From Marispirochaeta sp963667435 (GTDB lineage Bacteria; Spirochaetota; Spirochaetia; JC444; Marispirochaetaceae): a stretch of DNA of 64,000 nucleotides. A program made the position numbers and the translations under genes. Under the pieces are notes generated by a model. It worked only from the letters and a program-made list of their open reading frames with translations. It did not search any database and had not been told where the DNA came from. The stretch spans positions 4,030,001-4,094,000 of the forward strand of contig OY763414.1 in the NCBI GenBank assembly GCA_963667435.1, in the 5' to 3' direction. Of the stretch, positions 26,564-35,567 are shown in pieces. Positions within the stretch are counted from its first letter, which is position 1. Each line of letters opens with the position of its first letter.

Positions 26564-27766
26564 CTAAAGCGGTTCACTGCCGTCGGGATGGCAGTAGATC
26601 CTTTCTGTAGTCTCCCATGCTTCCCGAAGGCTCTCTTCAAGATCCGCCTTTTTCCAGATCTCCTGCATCTTTTCAAACTTCGGACTTACCAGTGGATGCT
26701 TCGGCGAGAAAATGGTGCAGCAGTCCTCATAGGGGAGTATTGATGTCTCAAAGGTGTCGATATTCCGTGCAATACGGATAATTTCCTCCTTATCCATGCC
26801 TATCAAAGGCCGCAGCACCGGCAAGTCTGTTGCGCTTCCGGTAAAGCGCAGACTCTGGGCTGTCTGACTTGCCACCTGGCTTAATGCTTCACCGGTTATA
26901 AGGGCCAGCCCGTCCCGTTCTTCCGCCGCCATATGCGCAACCCGCATCATTCCCGCCCGCATTATCAGGGTTGTGGCTTCCTTTGGTGCCCGTTCCTTTA
27001 TCAACAGCTGTGTTTGGGTGAAGGGAACAACAAAAAGGTTTATTCCTCCGTTCCAGGGGGCAATCTTTCTTGCCAGATCCACTACCTTTTTTTTGGCATC
27101 ATCCGAGGTATAGGGGTAGGCGTGGAAATAGACGGCATCAAGTTTCATCCCCCGTTTTGCCATCATCCAGCCTGCCACCGGAGAATCTATCCCCCCTGAA
27201 AGCAGGAGGATTCCTCTGCCGGCGCAGCCCACCGGCAGTCCTCCGGGCCCATCGTCCTGGGGGCCCCAGACAAATGCCTGTTCCCGCAGTTCCGTCTGTA
27301 TTTTTACATCGGGGTTTTTCACATTCACCCGGATGCCCGGGAAACTGTTGAGCATTCGTTCACCCAGACTGGAGGCGATCTCATAGGAGTTCATGGGAAA
27401 GCTTTTATCCGCCCGTTTCGGGTTGATTTTAAAGCTGAGCTCTTCCGCCGGTTTTTCTTTAAGGGCTTCCTTCAATATTTCTTCCGCTTCGTTACCGATG
27501 CTGTCCAGATCTTTCCTGCAGATTCGTACCCTGGCAAAGCCTACTATACCGAAGGTTGTTGCCAGAACCTGTCTTACAGTTTCAGGATCTCCCGCAAAGA
27601 CTTCCACAAAGAAACGGCCTCGACCGCCGCTGACCCTGGACTCGACATCCGTAAGCCTGCGTTTGATATTGTCTTTCAGATTGCGTTCAAACATCTTGCG
27701 GTTTTCACCTTTCAGTCCGATTTCACCGACCCGGATGAGAAAATTTGCGATGCTTGGTTTGGTCAT
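26564..27766 (-). CDS. thiI: tRNA 4-thiouridine synthetase ThiI
   Basis: Uses ATP and sulfur from a cysteine desulfurase to convert U8 of tRNA to 4-thiouridine; some ThiI proteins also serve thiamine thiazole synthesis. 400 residues: an N-terminal ferredoxin-like and THUMP region (about 1-165), then the PP-loop pyrophosphatase domain with LLLSGGIDSPVAGWMM (about 187-202) and a CC pair in YEDCCTIF. There is no C-terminal rhodanese domain, so it is the short form that takes sulfur by another route. It overlaps the desulfurase gene by 4 nt, the likely direct donor. Confidence 0.94.
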   Translation of the reverse strand: MTKPSIANFLIRVGEIGLKGENRKMFERNLKDNIKRRLTDVESRVSGGRGRFFVEVFAGDPETVRQVLATTFGIVGFARVRICRKDLDSIGNEAEEILKEALKEKPAEELSFKINPKRADKSFPMNSYEIASSLGERMLNSFPGIRVNVKNPDVKIQTELREQAFVWGPQDDGPGGLPVGCAGRGILLLSGGIDSPVAGWMMAKRGMKLDAVYFHAYPYTSDDAKKKVVDLARKIAPWNGGINLFVVPFTQTQLLIKERAPKEATTLIMRAGMMRVAHMAAEERDGLALITGEALSQVASQTAQSLRFTGSATDLPVLRPLIGMDKEEIIRIARNIDTFETSILPYEDCCTIFSPKHPLVSPKFEKMQEIWKKADLEESLREAWETTERIYCHPDGSEPL

Positions 27767-28929
27767 CTCAGCTGCTCCTGTAGTAACCTGATTTCCTTTA
27801 CTGCTGTTCGGATAAACATTTCAATCTCGTCATCTCCGGTTTCCGGGCCCCAGGAGAAACGGATGGAAGATTCCGCTATGCCAGGTGGAGTCCCCATGGC
27901 TTTCAGTACCCGGTTGGCCTTGTGTTTCTGGTTACTGGAGCAGGCGCTTCCGGTGGAAACCATTATTCCCTTATCGCTTAATACCCGCTGCAGTACCTCC
28001 CCGGGAACCGGAGGAAACGAGCATTTAAGGATATTAGGTACAAGCCGCTCATCCAGAGGATTAATTCCCCGGGGCAGAAAGATTACCTCCGGAACTGCCT
28101 TAAGACCTTCAACAACTCTGCCGCGGATTTCTGCGGCTCTGTGCATGGAGGAATCAAGTTCTTCGGTACGTTTTGCCAGGACCGTCGCCAGAGCGGCTAT
28201 GGCCGGGAGATTCTCGGTTCCCGGGCGGATTCCGTTTTCCTGGCCACCACCGCGGAAGAGGGCAGTAAGCGGTTTCTTCAGGTACACCAGACCGATGCCT
28301 CTGGGAGCGCCGATTTTATGCCCCGAAAAAGAGGCGGAATCAATTCCTAATTCCGTCAAGTTTACCGGGATCTTTCCCAGAGCCTGAACGGCGTCACTGT
28401 GAAAATGAGGTTTTCTGCCTCCGGGGAAACTGTCGTTAATTGCCCGGTGAAGGGCCGGGATATCCTGGATACTACCGGTTTCATTGTTCACAAGCATAAT
28501 GCTTACCAGCTCGGTTTTGGGGCTCAGCTTCTCAACCGCTTTCTGCGGAGTAATCAGTCCGTCGCTTCCCGGATTGATACCGGTATGAGGAAATCCCAGG
28601 CTGTTCATGGTTTCGGCAGCCTCCCAAACACAGGAGTGCTCAATGGTGCTGGTTAGAGTAGCGCCCTTTTTCGGTCGCATAAGGAGGTTTGAAAAAACGA
28701 TATTGTTTGATTCTGTTCCCCCGGAGGTAAAATAGAGCTGCTCCGGACGGCATCCCAGGTTTTTTGCTATACTTCTGCGTGATTCTTCCAGAACCGCTGC
28801 TGCAGCTTTTCCGGAGGAGTGCAGAGATGAAGGATTTCCAAAGTTTTCCAGGGCAACCCTTCGGGCTGTTTCAAGGGCTTCGGGATCAGGCGGTGCAGTC
28901 GCGGCCCAGTCCAGATAGGTGAATTCCAT
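27763..28929 (-). CDS. Cysteine desulfurase (NifS/IscS family)
   Basis: PLP enzyme that takes sulfur from cysteine onto its own cysteine. 388 residues with Lys205 in SFSGHKIGAPRG as the PLP Schiff base, the HSDAVQ segment (177-182) and the persulfide Cys330 in STGSACSSN. Because thiI starts in its last codons, its main client is probably ThiI, as in other desulfurase-ThiI pairs. The ATG at 28929 coincides with the predicted transcription start and has no Shine-Dalgarno. Confidence 0.92.
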   Translation of the reverse strand: MEFTYLDWAATAPPDPEALETARRVALENFGNPSSLHSSGKAAAAVLEESRRSIAKNLGCRPEQLYFTSGGTESNNIVFSNLLMRPKKGATLTSTIEHSCVWEAAETMNSLGFPHTGINPGSDGLITPQKAVEKLSPKTELVSIMLVNNETGSIQDIPALHRAINDSFPGGRKPHFHSDAVQALGKIPVNLTELGIDSASFSGHKIGAPRGIGLVYLKKPLTALFRGGGQENGIRPGTENLPAIAALATVLAKRTEELDSSMHRAAEIRGRVVEGLKAVPEVIFLPRGINPLDERLVPNILKCSFPPVPGEVLQRVLSDKGIMVSTGSACSSNQKHKANRVLKAMGTPPGIAESSIRFSWGPETGDDEIEMFIRTAVKEIRLLQEQLR

Positions 28930-28935
28930 CCGGCT

Positions 28936-28964
28936 ATAATAAATATATGCCCCCTATCTGACAA
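28936..28964 (-). promoter_or_regulatory. Promoter of the desulfurase-thiI unit, start at the ATG
   Basis: On the minus strand, -35 TTGTCA (28959-28964), 17-bp spacer and -10 TATTAT (28936-28941). Seven nucleotides downstream is 28929, the A of the start codon. This predicts a leaderless message. Confidence 0.65.
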
Positions 28965-29053
28965 GGGTTGAGGCATGAATCGGATAAACGTATCTGTATA
29001 TAGTAATTAAAGACTTGATTCTATAGCATGTCAGGGTGTAAAGTAAGTGCACT

Positions 29054-29347
29054 ATGAACCAAGCGACCTGTTGCCCGGATTCGTTGATTGAATCTTATGC
29101 TGAGCGCCTTAAAGTATGCGGTCACCCTGTCAGATTAAAAATCCTCTGCCTTATTGAAAAGGAAAATGCCTGCGTCAGTGATCTATGGCAGTGTCTGCAG
29201 CAGTCGCAGCCGGTGATTTCCCAGCATCTGGCAGTGCTGAAGAACAAAGGAATTGTTTCCTGTACTGTAGACGGAAACAGAAGAATCTATTCTATCAGCG
29301 ATGATTTTATCAAAAATATCATAACCAGCTTTCCTCACCAGATTTAA
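29054..29347 (+). CDS. ArsR-family transcription regulator
   Basis: 97 residues, almost all winged helix-turn-helix (about 14-90), with HPVRLKILCLI, the recognition helix SQPVISQHLAVLK and a wing ending GNRRIYSISD. Cysteines are at positions 6, 7, 22, 32, 39 and 47. The ELCVCDL metal motif of ArsR is reduced to ACVSDL, so metal sensing by that site is unlikely; thiol sensing by other Cys is possible. A TTGATT/TAAAGT pair (29015-29044) places the start 2-3 nt before the ATG, and no Shine-Dalgarno is present. It is 5 nt upstream of aroB and divergent from the desulfurase gene. Confidence 0.85.
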   Translation: MNQATCCPDSLIESYAERLKVCGHPVRLKILCLIEKENACVSDLWQCLQQSQPVISQHLAVLKNKGIVSCTVDGNRRIYSISDDFIKNIITSFPHQI

Positions 29348-29352
29348 TACCC

Positions 29353-30378
29353 GTGGATCGGATATTTAGCCTTGGTCCCCGTGAAACCCGGGTCCGTTCC
29401 TTCGATACAGATTGTGTCATGGTACCTGAAGCGGGTCCCCGTATCTGGGTCTGTGACGCTAATACCCGCAGGTTTATTCCCGGTGATGAATCTCTTGTGG
29501 TGGAACTCCCCGCAGGAGAGGAGGGAAAGAACTGGGATTCTGTAATTAGCATAATAGATGTCCTTCTCTCCGTACCCTTCGGCCGTGATGGTGTGGTTGT
29601 GGCCCTCGGGGGAGGGGTGGTCTGCGATGTTGCCGCATTTGCAGCCTCCGTATACATGAGAGGCTGCCGGCTGATTCTTATACCTTCCACTCTTCTTTCT
29701 ATGGTAGACGCCTCCCTGGGAGGCAAAACCGGAATAGACTACGGCAGCTATAAAAATATGATTGGTTCATTCTATCCTGCCTCGGAAATTGCTCTTTACC
29801 CCTTTCTGCTAAAAACCGTCTCCGGGAAGGAGTATATGTCCGGTCTTGCGGAGGTTCTGAAACACGGTTTTCTTGAGTCCGGCTCTCTGTTTGACGATCT
29901 GCGCAGGCTTCGCAGTGCTGTGCTGGACCGGGATGTGTCAGTTCTTAACGATCTGATTCCGCGTTCTCTGGCGGTTAAAGGTAGTATTGTTGAGGAGGAT
30001 CCAACGGAACAGGGCGTCCGGGCATATCTCAATCTGGGGCATACATTCGGCCATGCTCTTGAGAGTGTTCTTGGTCTTGGAGCTGTTCCCCACGGGCATG
30101 CCGTCGCCTGGGGTATCGCCCGGGCTATGGAAGCCGGGCTTGCCCTGGGAGAAACAGACCCGGTCTGGGCGGATGAGGCAGCATCTTTTCTGCAAGAGTA
30201 CGGCTATGATTTGCAGATTAAAATTCCCGATGCAGATGCCTATATGAAGGCCTTGAAGAAAGACAAGAAACTGAAATCAGGCAAAGTCCGTTTTGTGCTC
30301 CAGCGAAAAAGAGGTGAGACCTTTCTTACCCCTCTGGAAGAATCCCTGCTGGAAAAAATCCTCGCTCCTTTTTTCTGA
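29353..30378 (+). CDS. aroB: 3-dehydroquinate synthase
   Basis: NAD- and metal-dependent second step of the shikimate pathway (DAHP to 3-dehydroquinate). 341 residues with the NAD-binding ALGGGVVCDVAAF, IPSTLLSMVDASLGGKTGID, and metal ligands in GLAEVLKHG, NLGHTFGHALE and PHGHAVAWG. GTG start at 29353. No Shine-Dalgarno is seen, so translation may be coupled to the ArsR gene 5 nt upstream. The pairing with an ArsR regulator is unusual. Confidence 0.94.
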   Translation: MDRIFSLGPRETRVRSFDTDCVMVPEAGPRIWVCDANTRRFIPGDESLVVELPAGEEGKNWDSVISIIDVLLSVPFGRDGVVVALGGGVVCDVAAFAASVYMRGCRLILIPSTLLSMVDASLGGKTGIDYGSYKNMIGSFYPASEIALYPFLLKTVSGKEYMSGLAEVLKHGFLESGSLFDDLRRLRSAVLDRDVSVLNDLIPRSLAVKGSIVEEDPTEQGVRAYLNLGHTFGHALESVLGLGAVPHGHAVAWGIARAMEAGLALGETDPVWADEAASFLQEYGYDLQIKIPDADAYMKALKKDKKLKSGKVRFVLQRKRGETFLTPLEESLLEKILAPFF

Positions 30379-30402
30379 TCTCTGGTTATATTCAGACACT
30401 TA

Positions 30403-32892
30403 TTATCCCTGTTCGTACATCTCCGCCAGGAAGCGGTAGCGTTCGTTTATAGGTTTCGCATATTTCTTTCTGGTCGTATCATCCATTTCATCCGCCAGAA
30501 CTTCCAGGCTTGCCAGGCTCATTTCTGCTGCGGTGAGCAGCCTTTTTGCAGGCTTGAGCCAGTAATTGCCCTCACCATTGGTATGAAGGCTTAAAAAGCC
30601 GAGGCTGGAACTGTTCTGTTTTGCCGGAGCCAGGCGCATAATATATTCCAGAATCCCTGAAAGCTCATCCATTCCTTCAAAAGAGTTGAATGTTTTTCCC
30701 TGAGGCCAGTCGAGACGGATGTCTTCGGGGAGGTTTACATTCTTCATCCAGCGGAGGATCCGGCGCAGTTTTTCTCCCTGGAGAATTTCATATCCCTCAT
30801 GGACGACTACTCCCCTGAGGTTGCCGATATTACTTCCGGAAACATCTCCGCGACTGCGTTTTATTGCTTTCTTCAGTTCCTGATAGGGGAGAAGGGCAAG
30901 CTTCTTCTTTCCTTTGTAGGGCTTCAGGGGGAAAGTTACTCCGGCAATCTGTATTTCCCAGGAGGTGTCCCGTTTTTCCCTTTCCTTTCGTCCTTCCCTG
31001 GCAGACTTATCAGCAGCAAGTCCCTTCGCCAGCAGGGGGGATATTCTTGCAAGCCACTCTCTTTTTAGGGGTGATACCGAACGGGCAAAGGTTCTGCTTG
31101 TTTTTACTATTTCGCCGGCCACAATGTACTGGGGATTTTCACGGAACATCACCGACCCCGGATGAATCTGAATCTGTTCTGCTGTGAGACTGTGATATAC
31201 CCCACGTCCGCTGCGGGCGCAGACAAATTGTATAAGCCCCGTACTCACGGCACAGAGATAGGCATCCAGGTTTCCGCCGGAGAGAATGGGTACTCCCATG
31301 TCACTGACTATTTCAGAAAGCTGCTGCTGAATATTAACCAGCTCATGCATAATTCGCTCATCAAGATAGTAGCGCTGGCAGAAGTTTTTTTTGTTTTTCG
31401 AATCTGTAAATGCCTGGAAAAGCTTGAGGTAGGAGACGAAATCACCGGCACTGTCGGCAAAATGGTGATGTCCCCTGCGTGCTTCCATCTCTTCTCCCTG
31501 GGGCAGGAGGAAGGGGGTATTGGTGGAGAGGAACGCGGCGGCTATAAGGATCTCATCAAGTACCGAGGGCTCCTTCATTATACCTTCTACAATCATCCGT
31601 GAATGTCTTGGGAGGAGGGGGAAGCGAACCATCATCTCGCCGATGGACGAAAGCTGCCTCTCTTCATCCAGGGCCTCCAGTGTGTACAGGGTTTCCACCG
31701 CCGAGCGGATTCCCTGGATGCCCGGGGAGGAGATAAAATCAAACTCCTCAAAGTCTGTAATTCCGAGTTCGGCCATACGCAGTACAACTTCCGAAAGGTC
31801 GGTACGGTAGATTTCCTCCTGGGTAAAGAGGGGGCGTTCCTGGAAATCTTTTTTGGAGTAGAGGCGGAAACAGGTTCCCGGCTGAGTTCTTCCCGCCCGT
31901 CCCTTGCGCTGGTTGCATGATGCCTGCGAAACAGGGGTTTCCAGCAGGGAGGAGGTAAAGGTTCTCGGGTTGTAGTAGTTGATTTTCCCCAGGCCGGAGT
32001 CTATTACCGTGGTGATTCCGTTGATGGTAACACTGGTTTCTGCGATATTGGTGGCCACTACGACCTTGTACTGTCCTTCCGGTGGTTCATCGAAAACCCG
32101 CTCCTGTTCCTCTTTTGAAAGCCTCCCGTACAGAGGCAGAATCATAAGCCGATGGGCGAAAGAGGAGCTCTCAAGAGTGTTTATACACTCTTTTATATTC
32201 CGTTCTCCCTGAAGAAATATGAGGATATCACCGGGAATTTTCTGCTGAATCTTTCGTTTTATTATACCGGAAACTATTTCATTTACCGTCTCTTCCGAAG
32301 ACCGCTCCGGCAGGGGCTCATAAATCTCTTTGATTGGATAGATTCGGGTATCTATGTGGATAATCGGGGCACCGTGAAAGTATTCGGAGAAAATTACCGG
32401 ATTGATGGTTGCCGATGAGACTATCACCTTGAAATCCGGCCTGGCTTCAATGACCTGTTTCAAAAGACCCAGAATAAAGTCGATATTGAGGCTTCGCTCG
32501 TGGGCCTCATCAACGATAATGGCTGAATAACGGGAAAGATAGCGGTCGGCTTTCATCTCCTGAAGCAGAATCCCGTCGGTCATAATCTTTATGCGGGTTT
32601 CCGGTAGGGTCTGGTCGTCGAAGCGCATCTTGTAGCCCACTTCGCCGGGAACTTCCGATCCGATCTGCTTTGCAATATAGTCGCAGACCGACAGGGCGGC
32701 AATACGTCTGGGCTGGGTAACCCCGATGGTGCCGGCGGAGGAGTAGCCTGCCTGATGCAGAATCAGGGGCAGCTGGGTTGTTTTTCCCGATCCGGTGGGA
32801 CTTTCTACAATGATAACCTGGTTTTCAGACAGGGCATCCAGGATTTTCTCTTTCTGCTGGTAAACCGGCAGTTCGGCTGGGTTTATTCTCAA
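30403..32892 (-). CDS. DEAH-box ATP-dependent helicase (HrpA/HrpB type)
   Basis: 829 residues. Walker A SPTGSGKTT at 31-39, DEAH at 127-130, SSATIN motif III and the motif VI stretch QRKGRAGRTQPG are all present. After the two RecA-like domains come the helicase-associated HA2/OB regions (about 360-600) and a C-terminal domain. By family it remodels RNA or ribonucleoprotein. It is shorter than the 1300-residue HrpA and nearer HrpB in length; I do not assign the subfamily. It overlaps the 3' end of hisS by 4 nt. Confidence 0.9.
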   Translation of the reverse strand: MRINPAELPVYQQKEKILDALSENQVIIVESPTGSGKTTQLPLILHQAGYSSAGTIGVTQPRRIAALSVCDYIAKQIGSEVPGEVGYKMRFDDQTLPETRIKIMTDGILLQEMKADRYLSRYSAIIVDEAHERSLNIDFILGLLKQVIEARPDFKVIVSSATINPVIFSEYFHGAPIIHIDTRIYPIKEIYEPLPERSSEETVNEIVSGIIKRKIQQKIPGDILIFLQGERNIKECINTLESSSFAHRLMILPLYGRLSKEEQERVFDEPPEGQYKVVVATNIAETSVTINGITTVIDSGLGKINYYNPRTFTSSLLETPVSQASCNQRKGRAGRTQPGTCFRLYSKKDFQERPLFTQEEIYRTDLSEVVLRMAELGITDFEEFDFISSPGIQGIRSAVETLYTLEALDEERQLSSIGEMMVRFPLLPRHSRMIVEGIMKEPSVLDEILIAAAFLSTNTPFLLPQGEEMEARRGHHHFADSAGDFVSYLKLFQAFTDSKNKKNFCQRYYLDERIMHELVNIQQQLSEIVSDMGVPILSGGNLDAYLCAVSTGLIQFVCARSGRGVYHSLTAEQIQIHPGSVMFRENPQYIVAGEIVKTSRTFARSVSPLKREWLARISPLLAKGLAADKSAREGRKEREKRDTSWEIQIAGVTFPLKPYKGKKKLALLPYQELKKAIKRSRGDVSGSNIGNLRGVVVHEGYEILQGEKLRRILRWMKNVNLPEDIRLDWPQGKTFNSFEGMDELSGILEYIMRLAPAKQNSSSLGFLSLHTNGEGNYWLKPAKRLLTAAEMSLASLEVLADEMDDTTRKKYAKPINERYRFLAEMYEQG

Positions 32893-34196
32893 CTAATCAT
32901 ACCTTTTATCAGGTTCACAGCATCTTCTGTGCTGAGGCCTGTGTGGTTTGTTCTGTTTTTCAGGTCTTTAACTGTAATTGTCCCGCTTTTCCGTTCTTCC
33001 TCACCTAGCATGACAGCGGCGGCGGCACCCTTTTTCTCTGCAAAGGAGAACTGGGGGCCCAGTTTTTTCGCCTCGGGATAGACCTCGGTGCGGATACCGG
33101 CCTTTCGAAGGGTACGGGCAAAGGCGTGAAATGCTCCGATGCCCTCTGTATCCATGCAGAAGACAACTGCATCGGCGGAGGCATCATTTCCGGCGTTATC
33201 TCCCAGTTCCTCCAGGGCTGCCATCAGCCTGTCCAGGCCGATGGAGGCGCCTACGCCGGGGAGTTCCTGTTTTGTGTAGAGTGATGCCAGATTATTGTAA
33301 CGGCCGCCGGAGCATACTGAGCCGATTCCGGGAAGTTTATCCAGGAAAGTTTCGAAAACCACACCGGTGTAGTAGTCAAGGCCCCGGGTAATGGATGGAT
33401 CCAGTTTAAAGCGTTCTGTCAGCCCGCAGTTTTCCATGGCCGAATAGAGTTCTTTCAGTCTTAAGGTATCCTCACTCTCCCCGCCGGAGAGCCTCTCAAG
33501 CTGACTTAGTACTTCCGGGAAGGTTCCCTCCGCACTGATATAGTCCAGGATCGCTTCGGCGTTCGCTGCACCTGCCAGCTCCTCAAGCTGCTGCAGGACT
33601 TCGTCCCGGCCGATTTTTGCCAGCTTGTCAACAATCCGCAGGATCTCCACGGAATTATCCTGAATGCCCCGGTGAGACAGGAACCGGTTGAAAATACCCC
33701 GGTGGGAAAGATGGATTGTGACATCCGAAACTCCCAGGGCGGAAAAGCTGTCGTGCATCATGGTAAGAATTTCAAAGTCCGCCGAAGCGGAATCAATCCC
33801 GACTATATCGAAGTCACACTGCATGAATTCCCTGTACCGTCCGCGCTGGGTGTTTTCTCCCCGGAAAACCTTTGCCATGTGGTAGCGTTTGAAGGGGAGG
33901 TAAAGTTCGTTTACATGGGCGGCCATAAAGCGTGCAAACGGGACGGTCAGGTCGAAGCGCATTGAGACATCCCGACCGCCGTGATCTTCAAACCGGTAGA
34001 CCTGCTTGTCCGTTTCTCCTCCGCCTTTACCAAGCAGAACCTCTGTATATTCCAGTACCGGTGTATCTATGGGAACAAAGCCGAAGAGACGGAACTGTTC
34101 CTCGAGTATTCGGGTTATCCCCCGGCGGCGGATCTCCGTCTCGGGAAGAAAATCTCTGAACCCCTTCAGAACCCGGGGCTGAATAATGGATGACAT
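32889..34196 (-). CDS. hisS: Histidyl-tRNA synthetase
   Basis: Class II synthetase charging tRNA-His. From the ATG at 34196 it has 435 residues: motif 1 region near the N-terminus (VLKGFRDFLP), motif 2 FRGENTQRGRYREFMQCDFD, the histidine-specific DPSITRGLDYYTG and GSVCSGGRYNNLA, motif 3 GIGLDRL-like (GASIGLDRLM) and a C-terminal anticodon-binding domain. The frame is open to 34295, but GAGG precedes the chosen ATG and family members begin there. It is followed by the helicase gene. Confidence 0.95.
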   Translation of the reverse strand: MSSIIQPRVLKGFRDFLPETEIRRRGITRILEEQFRLFGFVPIDTPVLEYTEVLLGKGGGETDKQVYRFEDHGGRDVSMRFDLTVPFARFMAAHVNELYLPFKRYHMAKVFRGENTQRGRYREFMQCDFDIVGIDSASADFEILTMMHDSFSALGVSDVTIHLSHRGIFNRFLSHRGIQDNSVEILRIVDKLAKIGRDEVLQQLEELAGAANAEAILDYISAEGTFPEVLSQLERLSGGESEDTLRLKELYSAMENCGLTERFKLDPSITRGLDYYTGVVFETFLDKLPGIGSVCSGGRYNNLASLYTKQELPGVGASIGLDRLMAALEELGDNAGNDASADAVVFCMDTEGIGAFHAFARTLRKAGIRTEVYPEAKKLGPQFSFAEKKGAAAAVMLGEEERKSGTITVKDLKNRTNHTGLSTEDAVNLIKGMIS

Positions 34197-34232
34197 GCGG
34201 TACCTCGCTGGATGAATGTTCTTGTATTTCTT

Positions 34233-34261
34233 ACTATGGACTGAATACCGTCCATTTTCAA
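34233..34261 (-). promoter_or_regulatory. hisS promoter with inverted repeat in the spacer
   Basis: On the minus strand, -35 TTGAAA (34256-34261), 17-bp spacer and -10 CATAGT (34233-34238). An inverted repeat ATGGAC-N8-GTCCAT (34236-34255) fills the spacer and overlaps the -10, so it could be an operator. Confidence 0.5.
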
Positions 34262-34278
34262 GCAGATGCATACAAAGC

Positions 34279-34308
34279 TTGCAATAATGACACAAAGGCG
34301 GTTAGAAT
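34279..34308 (+). promoter_or_regulatory. pcnB promoter
   Basis: -35 TTGCAA (34279-34284), 18-bp spacer and -10 TAGAAT (34303-34308). The predicted start, about 34315, leaves a leader of about 41 nt before the TTG start. Confidence 0.6.
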
Positions 34309-34355
34309 ATGGTCAGTAACACTCTTAATGTTCTTAATCAGAAGCAGGTACACCA

Positions 34356-35567
34356 TTGCTGATCCGTTACGGAATCGATAAATCCGGCAGGCGCTATGAG
34401 CGCGCCCGTATCTACACAGTTGACGAGCACGGAATATCGCGCAGTAAAATAGACCGGGAAGCTCTCCTTATAACAGACCGCCTTCAGAATGAAGGCTATC
34501 ATGCCTACATCGTCGGCGGAGCTGTCAGGGATCTCCTGAATGATAAAACTCCCAAGGATTTTGATATTACCACCGATGCCCAGCCCAAGAAGGTGAGGCG
34601 TCTTTTCTGGAACTCCCGCATTATCGGCAGACGCTTCCGCCTTGTGCATGTTCATTTCAAGGATGGCAGCATCATAGAGGTCTCAACCTTCCGGTCAAAT
34701 GAACCCGGGGCGGATAATAATGATTTCGGTACTCTTGAAGAGGATGTCGAACGCAGGGATTTCTCCATTAATGCTCTCTACTATGATCCGAAAAAAGAGC
34801 AGATTCTCGATTTTGTTCAGGCTATGAAGGATATCAAATCCAGGCGGATGCGATCCCTTCTTCCTCTGGATTCCACCTTCGATGAAGATCCTGTCCGCAT
34901 GATCCGGGCGGTTAAGTATGCTGCTGCCGGAGGCTTTTCCATTCCCTTTGGCCTGCGTAAAGCTATCCGCCGGTATTCCAACAATCTTCTGGGCGTTTCC
35001 ACCTCCAGAATGACGGAGGAAGTTTTCAAGATTCTTGAAGGCGGAAGTTCTTCTCAGGTTTTGAAGCTGGCGGAACAGTATGGTCTTTTTGATTATATGC
35101 TTCCAGCCCTGAAGGAAAAAATTACCGGGAAAAACGGAAAGCGCGGTCTGCGTGATTTCTTTGACAGTCTTCAGAACGTTGATGCCTGCATGAAAGAAGG
35201 GGAGTCCGTAAGTCGTGGGGAAGTTATTTTCAGAGTATTCTCTCCTTTCCAGGATATTCCTGCAGAACTGGAGTTTGAAATCCTCTTTAAGTATATCTTT
35301 CGGGGGTTTAAGGAACTTCTTTCACCTCTGACACCTCCCAATGCCGATGTGGAAGCAGCAGTAAAACAGCTTTTTGAGGCTGAGGGAATTGTTAAAGTTA
35401 AGAAAAAAAAGAAACGCCGCCGCCGGAAGCGCAAAAAGAAAGCCCCGCAGGATGAAGCAGGGCTTGAAAATCATTCGGCGGAGTCCGCCGAATCTGAAGA
35501 AGCAGGCGATTCCGGAGAGGCGGGCGCCCCCGACTCTTCCGAATCAATCCGTTCAAGCAATTCCTGA
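34356..35567 (+). CDS. pcnB: Poly(A) polymerase / tRNA nucleotidyltransferase family protein
   Basis: Adds nucleotides to RNA 3' ends (poly(A) polymerase I, or CCA-adding; PcnB is the better fit). 403 residues. The nucleotidyltransferase head has GGAVRDLL (54-61) and the metal-binding Asp68 and Asp70 in KDFDITTD, then RRDFSINALYYD and the RNA-binding EDPVRMIRAVKYAA. The tail is odd: a Lys/Arg block at 346-363 encoded in part by eight consecutive A, then an acidic Ser/Ala/Glu end. TTG start. The last 97 nt overlap the convergent TPR gene on the other strand. Confidence 0.88.
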   Translation: MLIRYGIDKSGRRYERARIYTVDEHGISRSKIDREALLITDRLQNEGYHAYIVGGAVRDLLNDKTPKDFDITTDAQPKKVRRLFWNSRIIGRRFRLVHVHFKDGSIIEVSTFRSNEPGADNNDFGTLEEDVERRDFSINALYYDPKKEQILDFVQAMKDIKSRRMRSLLPLDSTFDEDPVRMIRAVKYAAAGGFSIPFGLRKAIRRYSNNLLGVSTSRMTEEVFKILEGGSSSQVLKLAEQYGLFDYMLPALKEKITGKNGKRGLRDFFDSLQNVDACMKEGESVSRGEVIFRVFSPFQDIPAELEFEILFKYIFRGFKELLSPLTPPNADVEAAVKQLFEAEGIVKVKKKKKRRRRKRKKKAPQDEAGLENHSAESAESEEAGDSGEAGAPDSSESIRSSNS

